Of a DNA stretch of 64,000 bases, positions 23,136 to 35,053 are shown in pieces (position 1 is the stretch's first letter; every line of letters starts with the position of its first letter). This stretch comes from Scytalidium lignicola. Lineage: Eukaryota > Ascomycota > Leotiomycetes. The stretch lies in contig NCSJ02000042.1 of the NCBI GenBank assembly GCA_002812745.2, positions 62,001 through 126,000 on the forward strand. The letters run 5' to 3'. The notes under the pieces are model-generated. The model saw only the letters and a program-made list of their open reading frames with translations. It ran no database searches and had not been told where the DNA came from. The position numbers were made by a program, and so were the translations under genes.

Positions 23136-23995
23136 TCGATACCGATGTCCTTCGCGAAATTGCGGACTGGTTGAATCGCTCCTACCAAGCTAAAATTCAG
23201 CTTTCAGGAATCGTATATTTCCAACGGATTACTGACCCTCGGGTCGGTGGCAGTTCCCTGAAGAACCTCCGTATGTTTAAGAAGCTCTGTGGTCCGAAAG
23301 GTCTCTCATGTGTGGTCCTTGCGACTACAATGTGGTCCCAGGTTCCACCTGAGGATGGTGAGAGGCGCGAAAGTGAGCTCATCTCTAATAAGGACTTTTG
23401 GGGTGAGATGGTAAACCAAGGCAGCAAGATTATGCGACAGGATCAGGGTGAGGCCTCGGCCATCCGTATCATCCAATATATCATCGGACAACGCCGACGA
23501 ATGGTACTTGATATCCAAGAAGAAATGGCGAGTGGCAAGACTCTCTATGAAACATCAGCTGGTCGTGAACTTGAGGCTGAGCTGGATCGGATGAGGAAAC
23601 GGCATGAGGAAGACATGAGGGAGCTTCGCGAGGAAATGATAGAAACCCAAAGGGTCAATGATAAAAAATCTCAAGAAGAGATCGCGGCGATTCGGGCTGA
23701 CCTCCAGAAGAAGTTGGATCAAGACAGAGAAGATAGAGAGTGCATGCGTGTTACAATGGAGGAGCTCAAGAAAGAGCGGGATGAAGAACTTCGTGAGGCG
23801 AGGTAGAAGAATTACGAGCGAGAACTTAAACATCGGGAGCAAATGGCTGAAAATGCTCTGAAACTTAAGATAATGGAACTTGAAACTTCTCGCCAGATAG
23901 AAAGAGCGAAACTGAGGCATGAAAAAGACATGGCTGAATGGAGAGCTAATGAGGCAGAAGGTCGAAAGAACGAAGGTGGCTGTTTTATAATGTAA
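23136..23995 (+). pseudogene. Broken paralogue of the CaaX GTPase
   Basis: The frame is open from about 23136 (SIDTDVLREIADWLNRSY) through GIVYFQRITDPRVGGSSLKN, VVLATTMWSQ and a charged coiled-coil tail. It is interrupted by an in-frame TAG at 23804-23806 and then continues without further stops to GGCFIM at 23995, again a CaaX box (terminal Met, farnesyl type). The P-loop and the DTPG switch are missing: upstream sequence is AT-rich and unrelated. The order and motifs match the intact neighbour at 21605, though the sequences have diverged well beyond a recent duplication. It is most simply a 5'-truncated, nonsense-mutated paralogue. An upstream exon lost from view, or readthrough, are less likely alternatives. 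Confidence 0.78.
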
Positions 23996-24335
23996 ATAGA
24001 TGGTTTTCGCTGTCTGTAATGATGGAAATTTGAACCGAATTATAACCGTTAATCCTCGGGCCTCAGGCACACGCATTGCCCGACTTTCGTCGCATTCGCT
24101 CCTATTCGGGGGTCCTTCCCACAAGTAAGAATTGCTCGAATTGCATGTGGACAGGGAATGCGTAAGTTACTTCACTGGAGACGTCCAAAGACCAAGAATA
24201 AAGCCACATGAGTTTTAAATTTGGCTGCTAAGAACGAAGGGGCTAGACTCTAATAGATATATAGTAGTTGTTGGTACCTTGATTACAGATCACCGAGGCA
24301 TTTGATCACAGATATATGTATAATCGACCTATTGA
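23996..24335. other. Intergenic between convergent genes
   Basis: About 340 bp between the broken GTPase and the 3' end of the MFS gene. It includes a short repeated phrase GATCACAGAT (near 24286, 24305 and 24333). Nothing coding was recognised. Confidence 0.45.
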
Positions 24336-26198
24336 TCACAGATCTTCGTGCAAGTTCGGCGTGCCTTGCGCCCACCGGATCTTCTCACCCCTCCAGATGA
24401 GCAGTAGCAGCAGCAGCCAAAGCACGAAGTTGATTGCTGCTAAAGTCCCCCATGCAGGTGCAAACCCTGCACTATGCCCAAACGGCAGGGCATAGAAGCC
24501 GAGCGTGAATGCAAAGACGAAACGGAAGAGGTTGATGATTGTCGAGACCTCTGCCGCCTGGGGCTTGTAGCAGTCGTTGCAGTACGAGTATGTGAGCGTG
24601 GTGCCAGCCTGGACTCCAATGGAAGTCACAACCATGGCAATGGCAAGGGCGATCCAAGGGGCTTTGTTCTCGACACACACACCGTGGATAATCAGGCCCG
24701 CGGGCAGAAAGAGGCAAAGGGGTGCTAGGTACAAACGCACTTCGGGCTTGCGGTAGCCATCGTGGCGCGAGGCGTAGTGGTTAAGCAGCCAGTCGGAGAG
24801 CCAACCAGTGCAAGACTCGCCGATGAGACAGCCGATCGTCAGCGGAATGCCGATCAGCAGACCGGTCTGGGCGGTATTGAAATGGTAAAGCTCTGCAGCG
24901 ATACTAGTCATGGTGAGAGTGTAAAGCAGCGAGCCGTAGGTGTTGGCCGTCATGTAGTAGATGCAGGGGAGGACGATGGACCAGTATTTGAGCATCTTGA
25001 AGATGTCTAAGAAGTTGGAGAAGCGAAGTTGGTGGTTCACCACCTTCCCTTCAAAGGTCATCTTTCGCCAGTACGAACGGCCTTCAAGGGTGCTGAAGTC
25101 GGTTCGAGAGAAGAGAGTTTCTGGGAAGGTTAATATGAAAAGGACAAGAACGGCAGACATCATAATCGCTTGGACCTGGAAGCGCTGTCAGCTTAGGTGC
25201 TAGGACCTGAAACACAGATCTTACGAAGAAAACCCATCGATATCCGTAATGCAAGGCAATATAACCACCAGGAATAGGGCCAAGATGAGGCTAGAGAGTT
25301 AAGTTTGCTATTCAGTCACAAGAACGGAAATGATTGTAGGCTAGGTGAACTCACTCCATTTGTCAAAGCCAATGCATATATTCCTATGAAGTATCCACGT
25401 TCACCTTGGAAGAACATATCACAGATCTACGTCGATATCAGTGTCAATCCCCTAAATCGAGAGCAAATAGATCCCAGCTTAGTGACGAAACATACCGTGG
25501 CACCTCCAATAGCGAGTGCAACGCTTGAGCCGACACCGACTGTGCAACGACACGCAATTTGCCCAGCATAAGTGGTAGCATAGCCAGACCCAATGTTGCC
25601 CGCTATGCCGATTAGAGTAAAGACCTAATGGGACATAGTCAGCTAAGAACAGAAACTATTTTATCACAGACGACTTACAAGATAGGCAGGTCTTCGGCCA
25701 TAGATGTTTACAAAAGGCGTCATAAGAAGCGGGATTACGCCGGTAAACAGAATGTACGAAGTAATAATATATGACGTTTTTTGCACAGAAACATTATATC
25801 GTTTTGCTATTGGGACTAACGCGGGGGTAATCATTCCAGCTCCAACTAGAAACAGTTAGGGTATAGAAGTGAAAGGAAAGGGGATTAATTCCAAGCTCAG
25901 CTTACACTGTACAACGAAGGCAAGAAGGCACAGCAAGAACAAGACATAGTATTTGTACCATTTTGACCAGTTCTAAATCAACGGCGTCAGATCAACGGAT
26001 CAATACTCATATGCTTGACGCCAATAAGCATTTGGGACATACCAGCGGATCATCTTTGTGGTCACTTGGCTGGGGCACGAGAGGCAAGCCATGCTGATCG
26101 AGCTTGAGTACAGTCGCAGTGTCTGACTTGTCAGACTCGTTAATATCCGGAACATGAACCGCGGACGGAAGGTCCTTCTCGATTTCGAAAGTAGCCAT
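24336..26198 (-). CDS. MFS transporter in the metabolite locus
   Basis: Seven exons are inferred from GT-AG pairs that all keep frame: 26198-26043, 25972-25906, 25845-25679, 25624-25496, 25426-25355, 25290-25225 and 25175-24336, giving 498 aa. After a cytosolic N-terminus, helix 1 starts NWSKWYKYYVLFLLCLLAF. The loop 2-3 signature is PFVNIYGRRPAYL, helix 4-5 contains ICDMFFQGERG and NGPHLGPIPGGYIA, and helix 6 follows. A cytosolic middle loop with LEGRSYWRKM and six more helices come next. This is the fungal drug:H+ antiporter-like group of the major facilitator superfamily. It shares a 258-bp divergent promoter with the Zn2Cys6 gene at 26457, and the promoter centre holds a CGGATGCATTCCG site. 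A role in exporting the locus product or taking up a precursor is inferred. Confidence 0.9.
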
Positions 26199-26321
26199 TG
26201 ACAGTGTCTTTGGAGATATTGACTCTGAAGATGTGCAAGAAGGGAGGTTAGGGGGCCTCTTACTTTCTTTATACCCCCGACGCCTTCTAGTAGCTCGGTC
26301 CGTGCTAATTGATCAGCGTGT

Positions 26322-26334
26322 CGGATGCATTCCG
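26322..26334. promoter_or_regulatory. Candidate Zn2Cys6 operator CGGATGCATTCCG
   Basis: CGG-N7-CCG centred at 26328, almost exactly midway between the MFS start (26198) and the regulator start (26457). It differs from the A-T-R promoter sites only in the two bases after CGGATGC. One site in a shared promoter could control both genes, including autoregulation. Confidence 0.55.
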
Positions 26335-26456
26335 AAGTCGTAGTGGGGGACCGAGCAACAAAACGCGGAGAAATCTGGGGAGCGGGCGGAGCGCTGACAT
26401 CTGGATAATCTGGGGGCAACTCACCGCATCCTTATTCTGTGTCGCCTTTAACTACC

Positions 26457-29400
26457 ATGGAACCTGGTGGTTCTTTGCAGTTTTCGAGCGCTGATGAGTC
26501 GATGATACCAACAGCGAACATCAATGGAGATTCTGACGTCGATAGTCCAGTAGTAGAACGAGGGTCAGCAAGCCAAACGGAGCAAGCAGATGTGCGACAG
26601 AACGATGCGCGGCCACGACGTCACAAAGTCAGTCTTGCCTGTGAACCATGCAGAGCTCGAAAGATCAAATGCGACGGCGTGATTCCTGTGTGTGGCACAT
26701 GCAGGAGACGGCGGAATACCCCAGATAAATGCTGCTATCAGGGTGGCAATGCGAGGTCCGCGACCACAAAAGAGTGCGTCACATTACCTCACAGTATGGG
26801 TGATACACGGGCTTCATACTAATCTACTGTATAAAGGTATATAATTGGCCTACAGGATCGCATACGAACTCTCGAGCGTGAACGTCGCGCTGATGGCCCA
26901 CCGGACTCGACGTTTTATCGAGAAATGCAAATCAAACAGTCGATACCCTCTCTCAATCGTGACCTTCCGGGCCAGTTCAATAGTTCGAGTCCACAGGATG
27001 CTCAGCAAGATCGGGCATCAATGGGCCCGGCGCAGGGAGTACAGACCTCAACCCATCAGATCCAGGCCACGGATGACGACGGGAATGCTCCAGGTCAACC
27101 TCCTCGAGACCAAGAATTTCGCCATCAAAGTGATCGTCCATATCTGGCTGGGACGTCTAGGCGTCCGGAAGACCCGCCACAAGTCTCGTCAGATGTAAAT
27201 GGCACAGCATACTTTGCATCTCCGAATCATTCTTCTCATGGTTCTATAGGGCTCGTACGGTCTCAACCGATCGAAAGCCCCGGTGTAAACATTGGATCAC
27301 AAGCTGTGAATCCCAGGCAGGAGTCTGCAGAAGAGGAAAGTCCCATTAACGCAATGGGCACGGTATCCGCGATCACACAAAGTGTATTGGACTCACGTGA
27401 TCATTTCTACGGCACGTCGTCCGTTGTTTCGTTTTCTCAGCAAATCCATCAGACACAGACACATCTCTCCGGACGCTCCGAGACTTCACCCAGCCAAGCA
27501 CCCATATACACTTCATCTCGGTCGACTCAGGATAGGCTGTTGGAGCTACTTACGAGTGGTCCGATTGCAAGACCTGGGGACTATTTCCTTCCGCCGCGTG
27601 TCCTAGCTGACCATCTCTTGGAATGCTATTGGGACCGGGTACACTGTCTTTACCCTTTTGTTCACCAGCAGAGTTTTATTTCAGCATATGAATGCCTCTG
27701 GAGCGCTGACCCGCAAAGTGCCGGGCCTGAATCTATAGCAAGAGTGGGGCTTGGCGGTTCAGGGTGCCCGATGTCAGTCTTCCATTGCGCACTGAACGCA
27801 ATATTTGCATTGGGATGCCAGTTTTCTGATTTGCCATCTGCTGAGCGTGAAAGTCTATCGGAGACATTCTTCCAACGTTCGAAGCAGCTACTGTATATTG
27901 ATGTTCTCGATGAAGGGAGTCTAGCATTGGTCCAGATGCTGTTGATTGTTGCTCAATTTTTGCAGAGTACCCAGTTCCCCAATCGCTGCTGGAACGTGGT
28001 TGGCCTGGCCTGTAGAATGGCGCAAGGACTTGGCTTGTATATGGACAGCACAAATGAGAGCCGTCCATTTCTAGAGGTTGAAATGAGGCGACGCACTTGG
28101 TATGGGTGTGTGACGCTTGATCTGTAAGTATTTCTGGCGTTTCGCAAAGACTTTTGCTAACTTTGGAATCTCAGGGTTCTCAGTATGACTCTTGGTCGAC
28201 CTATGTCTCTCTCGGATGAATGGCCAGTTCAACTGCCCAGAGCTATTGACGACAGATACATTGAATCTACCTCCCTAATATGTCACCAACCTCCTGACGT
28301 CTTCTCGCGTACATCTTTCTTCATTCATACTATTAAGCTCTACAAAATTCTAGGTCGGATTTTAACTAGTGTTTACAACCCAGCATCAGGAGGTAAAACT
28401 CCCGTAGAAAGAGCCTTAAGTAGCCCGTTAGACACGATTGTCAAGATGGACTGCGCGTTGTCCGACTTTGAGTCAAATATCCCCCCCGAACTGTATTGGA
28501 TGAACAGAAAGGAGGGCGAATTCAGCCCTGTATTAGAAAGGCAGACTAATGTCCTCCATGCACGGTCAGTACTGCGTCTCCTCCTATCAGGAAGTCATGG
28601 TTTTAACTTTTTTCAGATTCCTCCATCTCAGAATCATCCTATATCGCCCAATCTTTACCCAGTTCTGCCGTAAATCCTTTGAGGAATCGCTGCCAGAAAG
28701 TGTCAGAAAATCTGCTCCGGAATATAAGCGCCAAACCCAAGCAGAAAATCCTTTATATTCTTCGTTTTCATATCAATGCTCAATAGCTTGTATACAGGCT
28801 GCGCAAGAGCTCATAGAATTGATCAGTGAGACCTCTCAAACAAACGCCACTGGCGCCTGGTGGTATAACGTTTTCTGTAAGTGGTATAAATCCCAGTGCT
28901 TGTTAACTCAATTTGACTCAAGAACAGATCTCTTCACATCGGCCATGGTCATTATTTTAGCCGAACTCTGCCCCGCTGTTCTTGCAAACATAGCTCCGGA
29001 GAAGCTAGAAGCATCCTGGCAGAAATGCCAGGATACACTGGAGTCGATGAGCTCGTATATCATGGCGGCACAGAAATGCAGAGAGACATTATGCGCCATG
29101 CGCCGGAGAGCCTCTCCCGCCAACTCCAGTCAGAATACCCATGGACCCCTCGCAAGCTGACCTTTGCTGATGAGCGCCAGATGATCACCAAAGCCAGCCC
29201 ACGCCGGCAGACCCTCCCACCGACCCGATGGAAACGTATCAGAACCTCCCCTCGGAAAGTAGAGGCGATGCGTACGTAGCGGGTCAGCCGGGCTTCCGAA
29301 GCGGTCCTCGAAGCCCTGCGAATGAGAATGTGCATGGCAACGGCAATGCCGAGTTTGACGATACACAGCTGCGGGACATGCTGTGGCACGACTCCGGGTC

Positions 29401-29473
29401 GATCCCGACTTGGAATATTGAGGAGTGGGGATGGTGGAATGAGGGAATGGGGGATTATTACGGGGCGACGTGA
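26457..29473 (+). CDS. Zn2Cys6 transcription factor of the metabolite locus
   Basis: The ATG at 26457 precedes a zinc cluster CEPCRARKIKCDGVIPVCGTC followed by a longer spacer to the last Cys. Further exons are inferred at 26856-28123, 28175-28564, 28617-28876, 28928-29128 and 29211-29473, all in frame. The donor ending exon 1 (about 26770-26815) is not resolved: no strong donor of the right phase was found. Exon 2 begins DRIRTLERERR, a typical short coiled coil after the cluster, then a polar linker. The fungal-specific domain follows with VHCLYPFVHQQSF, CWNVVGLACRMAQGLGLY, RRRTWYGCVTLDLVLSMTLGRP, LHLRIILYRPIF and WWYNVFYLFTSAM. The tail is acidic/aromatic (EEWGWWNEGMGDYYGAT), a possible activation segment. 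It lies divergent to the MFS gene and is the best candidate for the local regulator. Some tail splicing is less certain. Confidence 0.87.
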
Positions 29474-30833
29474 GGCAGACAGTTGGGCATACTTGTATAT
29501 GGAAATGGGGTTCATACCTTGGCCAGCGTGGCTGATTCTGGGAGTGTTGTTATATGGCGTACAGGATGCTGTTGGCCTTCTGTCCACAGATTACTAGAAG
29601 GTGCTCAAAACTCTGCATTACTTGAGGTGGAAGATCTATGGTGATGCCCCTTGTAGAGGAGGCAAAGCTTCCCGTCTGGCGGTGGTGCCTTAGACGAGCT
29701 CGAGTTCACACTCATATACAGTACAAGAGAGTCGACTATTGTCACGGGGTAGTCCACCAACATTAAAGTTTAATACATAATTCTAAATGAGAATATTCAT
29801 AATTTCGATTAAATAAGCTTCATTATCAGTATAACTGTAATTAGTAGAATAGTTATAACTTTTAATTGTTTTAGAACACCATCTTTTATTGTAAAGATTA
29901 TTAACATTATAAAGAAATTAACAAAATGTTTTTAAAAGTGTAAAAAATAAAATAAAAATGGGTCTCACAGATAGCTATACTCTTTCCTTCGAACACATTA
30001 TATTCATGTCGCTGATCTTAAATTTTATAATCCTTAAAGTATATTTTCCATAATAGAGCTCGCAGGTTCACCTGTCAATATGATATGATATCTCAACTCT
30101 AAGAATGGTCCTCGAGGACGTGCACCAAATCAACTTCCAATGGTCACCATCTATACTTCCCGGGCCTANGCGTTTAAAAAAAAACCTTCGATGTCCTGAT
30201 GGTCATCAGATGACATGACTAGGGAGATATCTGCCATTAATTAGCTTGAGCAGAAGAAGGTAATAGATATGAAGGTGTTGGAACTAACATTGACCAGGAC
30301 GGACAATTAAAATAGCGCCAGAGGAGGCGTAATGGACGTGTCAACAATTGCAAAAAGAGGAACACAGGTGATTTAAATTTCGATTGGAATCTCCGCACCG
30401 AGTTAATCCTCAGGGAGCAGCAATGTTTATCGGGATTCCGATTAGTGTAGGCGATCTCTACTGGAGATAGGGATCTACGCCGAAGTGACCATTCCGTTTC
30501 GACTGTACGGAGGTAAGTTACCTTAGGAACGATCCCGGCGATTGCCCTTGCCCGGATCACCTCCGTGTTCCGAGCGATTTGGGATGCAACTTTATACACC
30601 TTGCCTCAATTGACTGTATCCAGTACCTCGGAGCTGGGCGCGGGCGCATCGCCAAAGGAACTCCGTAATCCTTTCCTTTAAGCTATGAAAATGTCCAGAA
30701 CACTTTGTCTTTTTCTTTTGGGGATTTCGGTTGGTACAGCGAGGTACTAGACAAAACGATACATCCACAACTATACCGACCTCAACTCCTTCCCAGACAC
30801 ACCTCACCCGAAGTCTTTTCAAAAGCTAAAGAC
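29474..30833. other. Intergenic, AT-rich then promoter of the hydrolase
   Basis: Strongly AT-rich at 29770-30070. An N at 30169 is close to an A run. Nearer the hydrolase a CGG-N7-CCG site lies at 30553. A minus-strand frame at 30599-30237 is unconvincing. An upstream ATG at about 30684 opens a short frame that ends before the hydrolase start. Confidence 0.5.
30553..30565. promoter_or_regulatory. Candidate Zn2Cys6 operator CGGATCACCTCCG
   Basis: Inverted CGG/CCG triplets with a 7-base spacer, about 270 bp upstream of the hydrolase start. Only the triplets, spacer length and the AT after CGG match the A-T-R promoter copies, so it is weaker support on its own. Confidence 0.4.
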
Positions 30834-31993
30834 ATGAAGTCGGATTTGATCCTCGATGCCTTCAAATTCTCCCCTTTATCAGTATCCGACGAGAAAAAGG
30901 CGTTCAACGCCAAATTGATAGAGGCCAGCAAAGACAAGCCGAAATTTTCAAGAGTGAGGCGTCTGTTTCTGACCCGATCAATGACATTATTGACAATACA
31001 CCAAAATCACAGGATAGTCTGGAAANTTTTTCGGGCAGCGTCTCATCGCGCTGTTGTCACGTTATCTCAAGGGCGAGATGTTAGGATTCCCTCCCGGGAA
31101 AGAGGGAGAGATATTCCCTGCCGAATGTTGAACCCCGAAAAACAGGATCCTATCACAGGTATCTTCATGTATATACATGGCGGAGGATATGTCTTGAACA
31201 CTGAGAAATCGTAAAACTCCCGTGATTTCCCTGCGAGGAAATGACTTACAGCAATTGCCACAGGTCCGATCGAATCTTGCAGCGGTACGCAAATGCCACT
31301 GGCAACATTGCTATCTCGATCGGCTACAGGTTGGCTCCTGAGAACCCCTTTCCTGCAGCCATCGAAGATTGCATTGATGTCGGAGAACATCTGGTCAGGC
31401 ATGGAAAGGAGATGTTTGGTGCTGATCTCCAGATAATCGCAGGGGATGTGCGTACACCTTTTCCTCCCACACCTAACGTTCCTTGACTAATAAAACTAAT
31501 CTAGTCAGTGGGAGGCGGTTTATCAATCCTGACAACGACCCATCTCCTCCACACCTTCTCCTTACTCGCCCTCAAAGCTGTCGTCCTTGCATTTGGCGAC
31601 TTTGCCCCATCCGGTCTCCCTGCCACGTACAATGTCCGACCAACTCCATTTCTTGATCGGGATTTCAGGAATGAATATTTGACCTGCTACCTCCCTGACC
31701 GCGATGTTAGTGGTCTTCAACAGCCAGACGTAGCACCGATGTATATAAATCTCGAAGAGCTTCGCGGCAAGCTGCCGAAAGCTTTATTCATCTGCGGAAG
31801 CCAGGATCCGCTGCTCGACGACAGTGTCATGATGTGTGTCAAGTGGCTGCAGGCTGGTGCGGAGGGTGTTTTAAGAGTTGTACCTGGTGGGTTTCATCGT
31901 TTCATTTCGTTTCCACCGGAGGAGGTCGCCGTGGCTAGAGAAGGATGGGACGCTATTTTGGAGTTCTTGGCAGAGATAGACCAAACAAGCTGA
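30834..31993 (+). CDS. Alpha/beta-hydrolase (HSL-like esterase)
   Basis: Three exons are inferred: 30834-31210, 31264-31447 and 31505-31993, 349 aa. The oxyanion-hole motif IHGGGYVL lies at the end of exon 1. Exon 2 gives SDRILQRYANATG and YRLAPENPFPAAIEDC, and the nucleophile elbow GDSVGGG is rebuilt across the second intron, with Ser as nucleophile. The acid is expected in CGSQDPLLDD and the catalytic histidine in PGGFHRF near the C-terminus. These are features of the hormone-sensitive-lipase/alpha-beta-hydrolase-3 family, cytosolic carboxylesterases. An N at 31026 makes one codon ambiguous but does not shift the frame. The start ATG at 30834 is the first in frame, though the upstream frame is open from about 30705, so a longer N-terminus is possible. 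It lies between the regulator and the Baeyer-Villiger oxygenase, and could hydrolyse the ester or lactone that enzyme makes. Confidence 0.85.
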
Positions 31994-33073
31994 AGTTGAT
32001 GAATCTGGGTATCAGATCCCAAGATATTATAGCTACTTTAAAAACAAAATATCTAGAAGTTATAGTAAGATGAAATATCATAGTGTTTAAGCATATCGCG
32101 GCTTGAGTGAGGACGGCTATTTTTGTCAAGAACAATGCTGTGTTGATCTAAAACAGCTAGTATCCAGTTTCCATATATTCTATATATTAAGATCTTAGCT
32201 GGGTCATCTTAATCCTTCTAAATTTCCTTCTACAGCTCCTTTTTATACTCCCTATATGAATAGCCGTATCTGAGACCCCCGTATGCGGGCGGAATAGCTT
32301 GCCACCTAGTACCTAAGCTGATTATACAGTCCCCCTTGGTTAAATAGGCAAAGACCCCCATGTCTCTGTTGCTAAACAAAGTTGTCGTTGTTAGCATTGC
32401 CACAGATGCCACTAAGCTCTGCCCGGACATAGCATATTTTAATGCCGTCATATTTGTTCGGAGCCAGACGGCCGTCATCCATTTTAGCGGACCAATCTTT
32501 TAACGGATTCGTTTGAGAAAAGAGAGCTCGAATCGTTGAGGCAGAGTGAGCGGATCAAGACACTTTGTATCAAGCCGAATATGGTATTATATGGTTGGTA
32601 CGCTTGCAGCCAGTAGCATTGGCGTGTCACTCATAGTTACTACCGTCCTGATATGGCTGTCGGAGTCAGCAATGGAATTAGTAAGGAGAGCATCCTCTTT
32701 CCTCACTGCTCAAGGATCATCAAAACAATCCTCCTTCCAATCCGCCAAGCAGAAGGAGGTCGAGTCCACAAGTTTAAGCATTAGCATGACTGGCAGAACT
32801 TTCGGAGGCTCAGTTGCATGCCGAGTTAGAAGTCGATGGTTTTTGATAACACGAAAGCCGGCTCAAGAAGTGACAGCACTACAATATTACAACTTCGTAA
32901 ATCTAAGCTGCTTCCGGGTATTATTATTTTCGGATGCGAAGAGGTTTGATTGTGTTGGAGTTTGAATACGTAAATTTCTAAGTTTTAAGAATACTAGCAG
33001 TTTCTCAGTATCTAATTCCATAAATATAATCCGGTATCTGTTTGATATATATAAAAACTAATGAGACAATTTC
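31994..33073. other. Intergenic; possible small remnant of a transporter
   Basis: About 1.1 kb between convergent genes. The minus frame 32478-32230 (82 codons) has a pattern loosely like the C-terminus of anion:cation-symporter MFS proteins (TN...K then LF..RD), too weak to name firmly. The plus frame ending at 32965 has a hydrophobic start but no recognised domain. Treated as non-coding. Confidence 0.3.
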
Positions 33074-35053
33074 TCACTCAAAGAGAGGAGGCAAGACCTG
33101 CATATTCCAATAGTCCTCAAAATTCAGAGTCTGCGTGTCACCAATCGAGCCCTTCCTCGCCTCCCTCCTCGTATACCCATTCCCCAAGTATGCGAAGCGA
33201 TTCCTCGGATTCACCCTCTGGAACTCGAAATCCTCCCACCGCGGGTTGCGGAGCGCGTCGGCGTAGTGGAAGGTGGTGCCGCTGTAGACGGCGACGACCT
33301 TGCCGTCGACTGTGCCACGCTTGTACCAGCTCCGGCAGTTACCTACCCAGACGGTGCGCTCCAGGTAGGATTGCACGTGTTCATTGTACTCACGGTTGGC
33401 GTCGGCGGTTACCACCATCGACCTGATGGACTCGGTCTGCAGCTTGGTGATGCAGTTGTAGATGTAGATAGCTTCGGCTTGGATGGCGAGGATGAGGGAG
33501 CCATTAGTGATTGGGTAGTTGGGTCCGATGAATGCTATATCTGGTCAGGTGATAGGGAAAGGGGCAGCAGCATCTTTGGAGATAGACAACATACCGAAAT
33601 AGTTTGGAAAGTTGGGGACGGCAAGGCCTAGGTACGCTTCAGGGATAGCATCCCATTGATCCGCAAGATCTGCCCCATCTTTTCCGATGATGGGGAATCT
33701 AGGCCGGAAAGAAGTGTCAAACCCTGTGGCGCAGACAATAGCATCAAATTCCAGCTCTTCGCCTGATTTGGTCAATATTCCTTTCTGAGTAATCTTGCTA
33801 ATGTTGTCCCATTCGACATCAATATTGGGTTCCAGTAGCGCCTCCAAGAGATCTGGACCTGGCGTCTCTCTTCGACACCCTACTGGAAAGCTTGGAATAA
33901 TCATCCGTGCTATTTCTCTACCCTTTTCACTGTCACCCAATCGCCCTTCCATGCTTTTACGGTACAGCTCTTGCGCTCTTATCTGTGCATCGGACGTCAC
34001 TGTAGTCCTCTTGAAGTTGTCTATCCGACGATTCATCAGGCTGCGGCGATACTGGAGGAGGAACTCGGGGTCGGTCTTAAAGCGCTGTATAATCTCAGGC
34101 GCAAAGTTCAACTTCTCGTCTATTGCTGGATCATTCCCGGTAGGCTCATTGATGCCCGGTGCTGGTGATATCCATATCTTTGATTTGATGAACCATGTCA
34201 ATTTAGACGTGACTAAAATGCGTTATGGTTAACTCATGGTTCTCTGCAGTAGATTCTTATACTTACTAGGACCCAGTTTTGGGACAATTTGGATTCCCGA
34301 GGAGCCATTCCCAATGACAGCGATTTTCTTGCCTTTGAAATCGTAACTGCTGTCCCATCGTGCGGAGTGAAGAAGTTGTCCCTTGAAATCCGTCAGGCCT
34401 TCTAAGTTGGGCCATTTCCAGGCACTTGAGAAACATGTTAGCTGGCTATGAGCAAGGTTTGGCTTGTGCCTGACAAAAACCTACTTTAATACTCCGCCCG
34501 CATTAATGAAAACGTCACATTTATCCTGAAAGATGTTGTCGCCATTCTGTATCGTAAGTGTCCATTTGCATTCTTTTTCGTTCCAAATCGCCAACTTGAC
34601 TTCGTGGTTGAATTTCATATATTGGTCTACTTTATATTTCTTTGATGTCTTCTTCATGTAATCGTGTATCAGTGGGGCGGTTGCATAATAATTTGGCCAG
34701 TCTGGATTTGGCTCAAAAGAATAGGCATAATTGTGAGCCGGAATATCGCACTGGCATCCCGGGTACCTGTTTTCGAACCATGTTCCCCCTAAGTCCTGGT
34801 TGCGCTCATATATGATAAATTCGCAGTTTTGTGACTGGAGTTTCTGCGTATACACAATCCCCATCATCAAGCCACTGTAACCGCTGCCCATGCACACAAT
34901 CCGGATGGGTTTCCGCGAATGTATGGGCTCTTCACTGACGACATAATTGGATGCGAGGGGATTGAAGGTTTGCTCCCCTACAGATGTCTTGATGTCGATG
35001 ACGGGAGGAGGAATTTTGGGTTCTACCGGCAATGTCATTACGCTGGAAGCCAT
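33074..35053 (-). CDS. Type I Baeyer-Villiger monooxygenase (FAD/NADPH)
   Basis: Four exons, 35053-34485, 34424-34267, 34212-33595 and 33540-33074, all in frame, 603 aa. The FAD Rossmann motif is MGSGYSGLMMG near residue 55, with ENRYPGCQCD and AYSFEP after it. The class fingerprint F-x-G-x3-H-x3-W-[PD] is present as FKGQLLHSARWD near 205, followed by the NADPH Rossmann motif IGNGSSGIQIVP. Later come the ATGFD motif and the C-terminal RWEDFEF region. These enzymes insert oxygen beside a ketone to give an ester or lactone, using FAD and NADPH. In fungi they occur both in steroid/cyclic ketone metabolism and in biosynthetic clusters. The gene lies next to a hydrolase, an A-T-R enzyme and a local regulator, and a CGG-N7-CCG site lies 208 bp upstream. 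Substrate unknown. Confidence 0.92.

Noticed and set aside
23555..24124. 189-codon minus-strand open frame opposite the second GTPase
   Set aside because: Antisense shadow of the charged coiled-coil tail; no similarity of its own.
24472..25203. Several plus-strand open frames over the MFS gene
   Set aside because: Antisense to the last exon of a well-supported transporter; no similarity.
28877..28927. Uninterrupted frame reading through 28877-28927 in the regulator
   Set aside because: Splicing here (GTAAGT, AACAG) gives the expected phrase WWYNVFYLFTSAM; the unspliced reading breaks family similarity.
31211..31263. Apparent stop codon right after the HGGG motif of the hydrolase
   Set aside because: Explained by a 53-bp intron (GTAAAA donor, CACAG acceptor) that restores the family sequence SSDRILQRYA.
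32546..32965. 139-codon plus-strand frame with a hydrophobic N-terminus
   Set aside because: Begins at GTG rather than ATG, no recognised domain, and lies in a low-complexity intergenic region.
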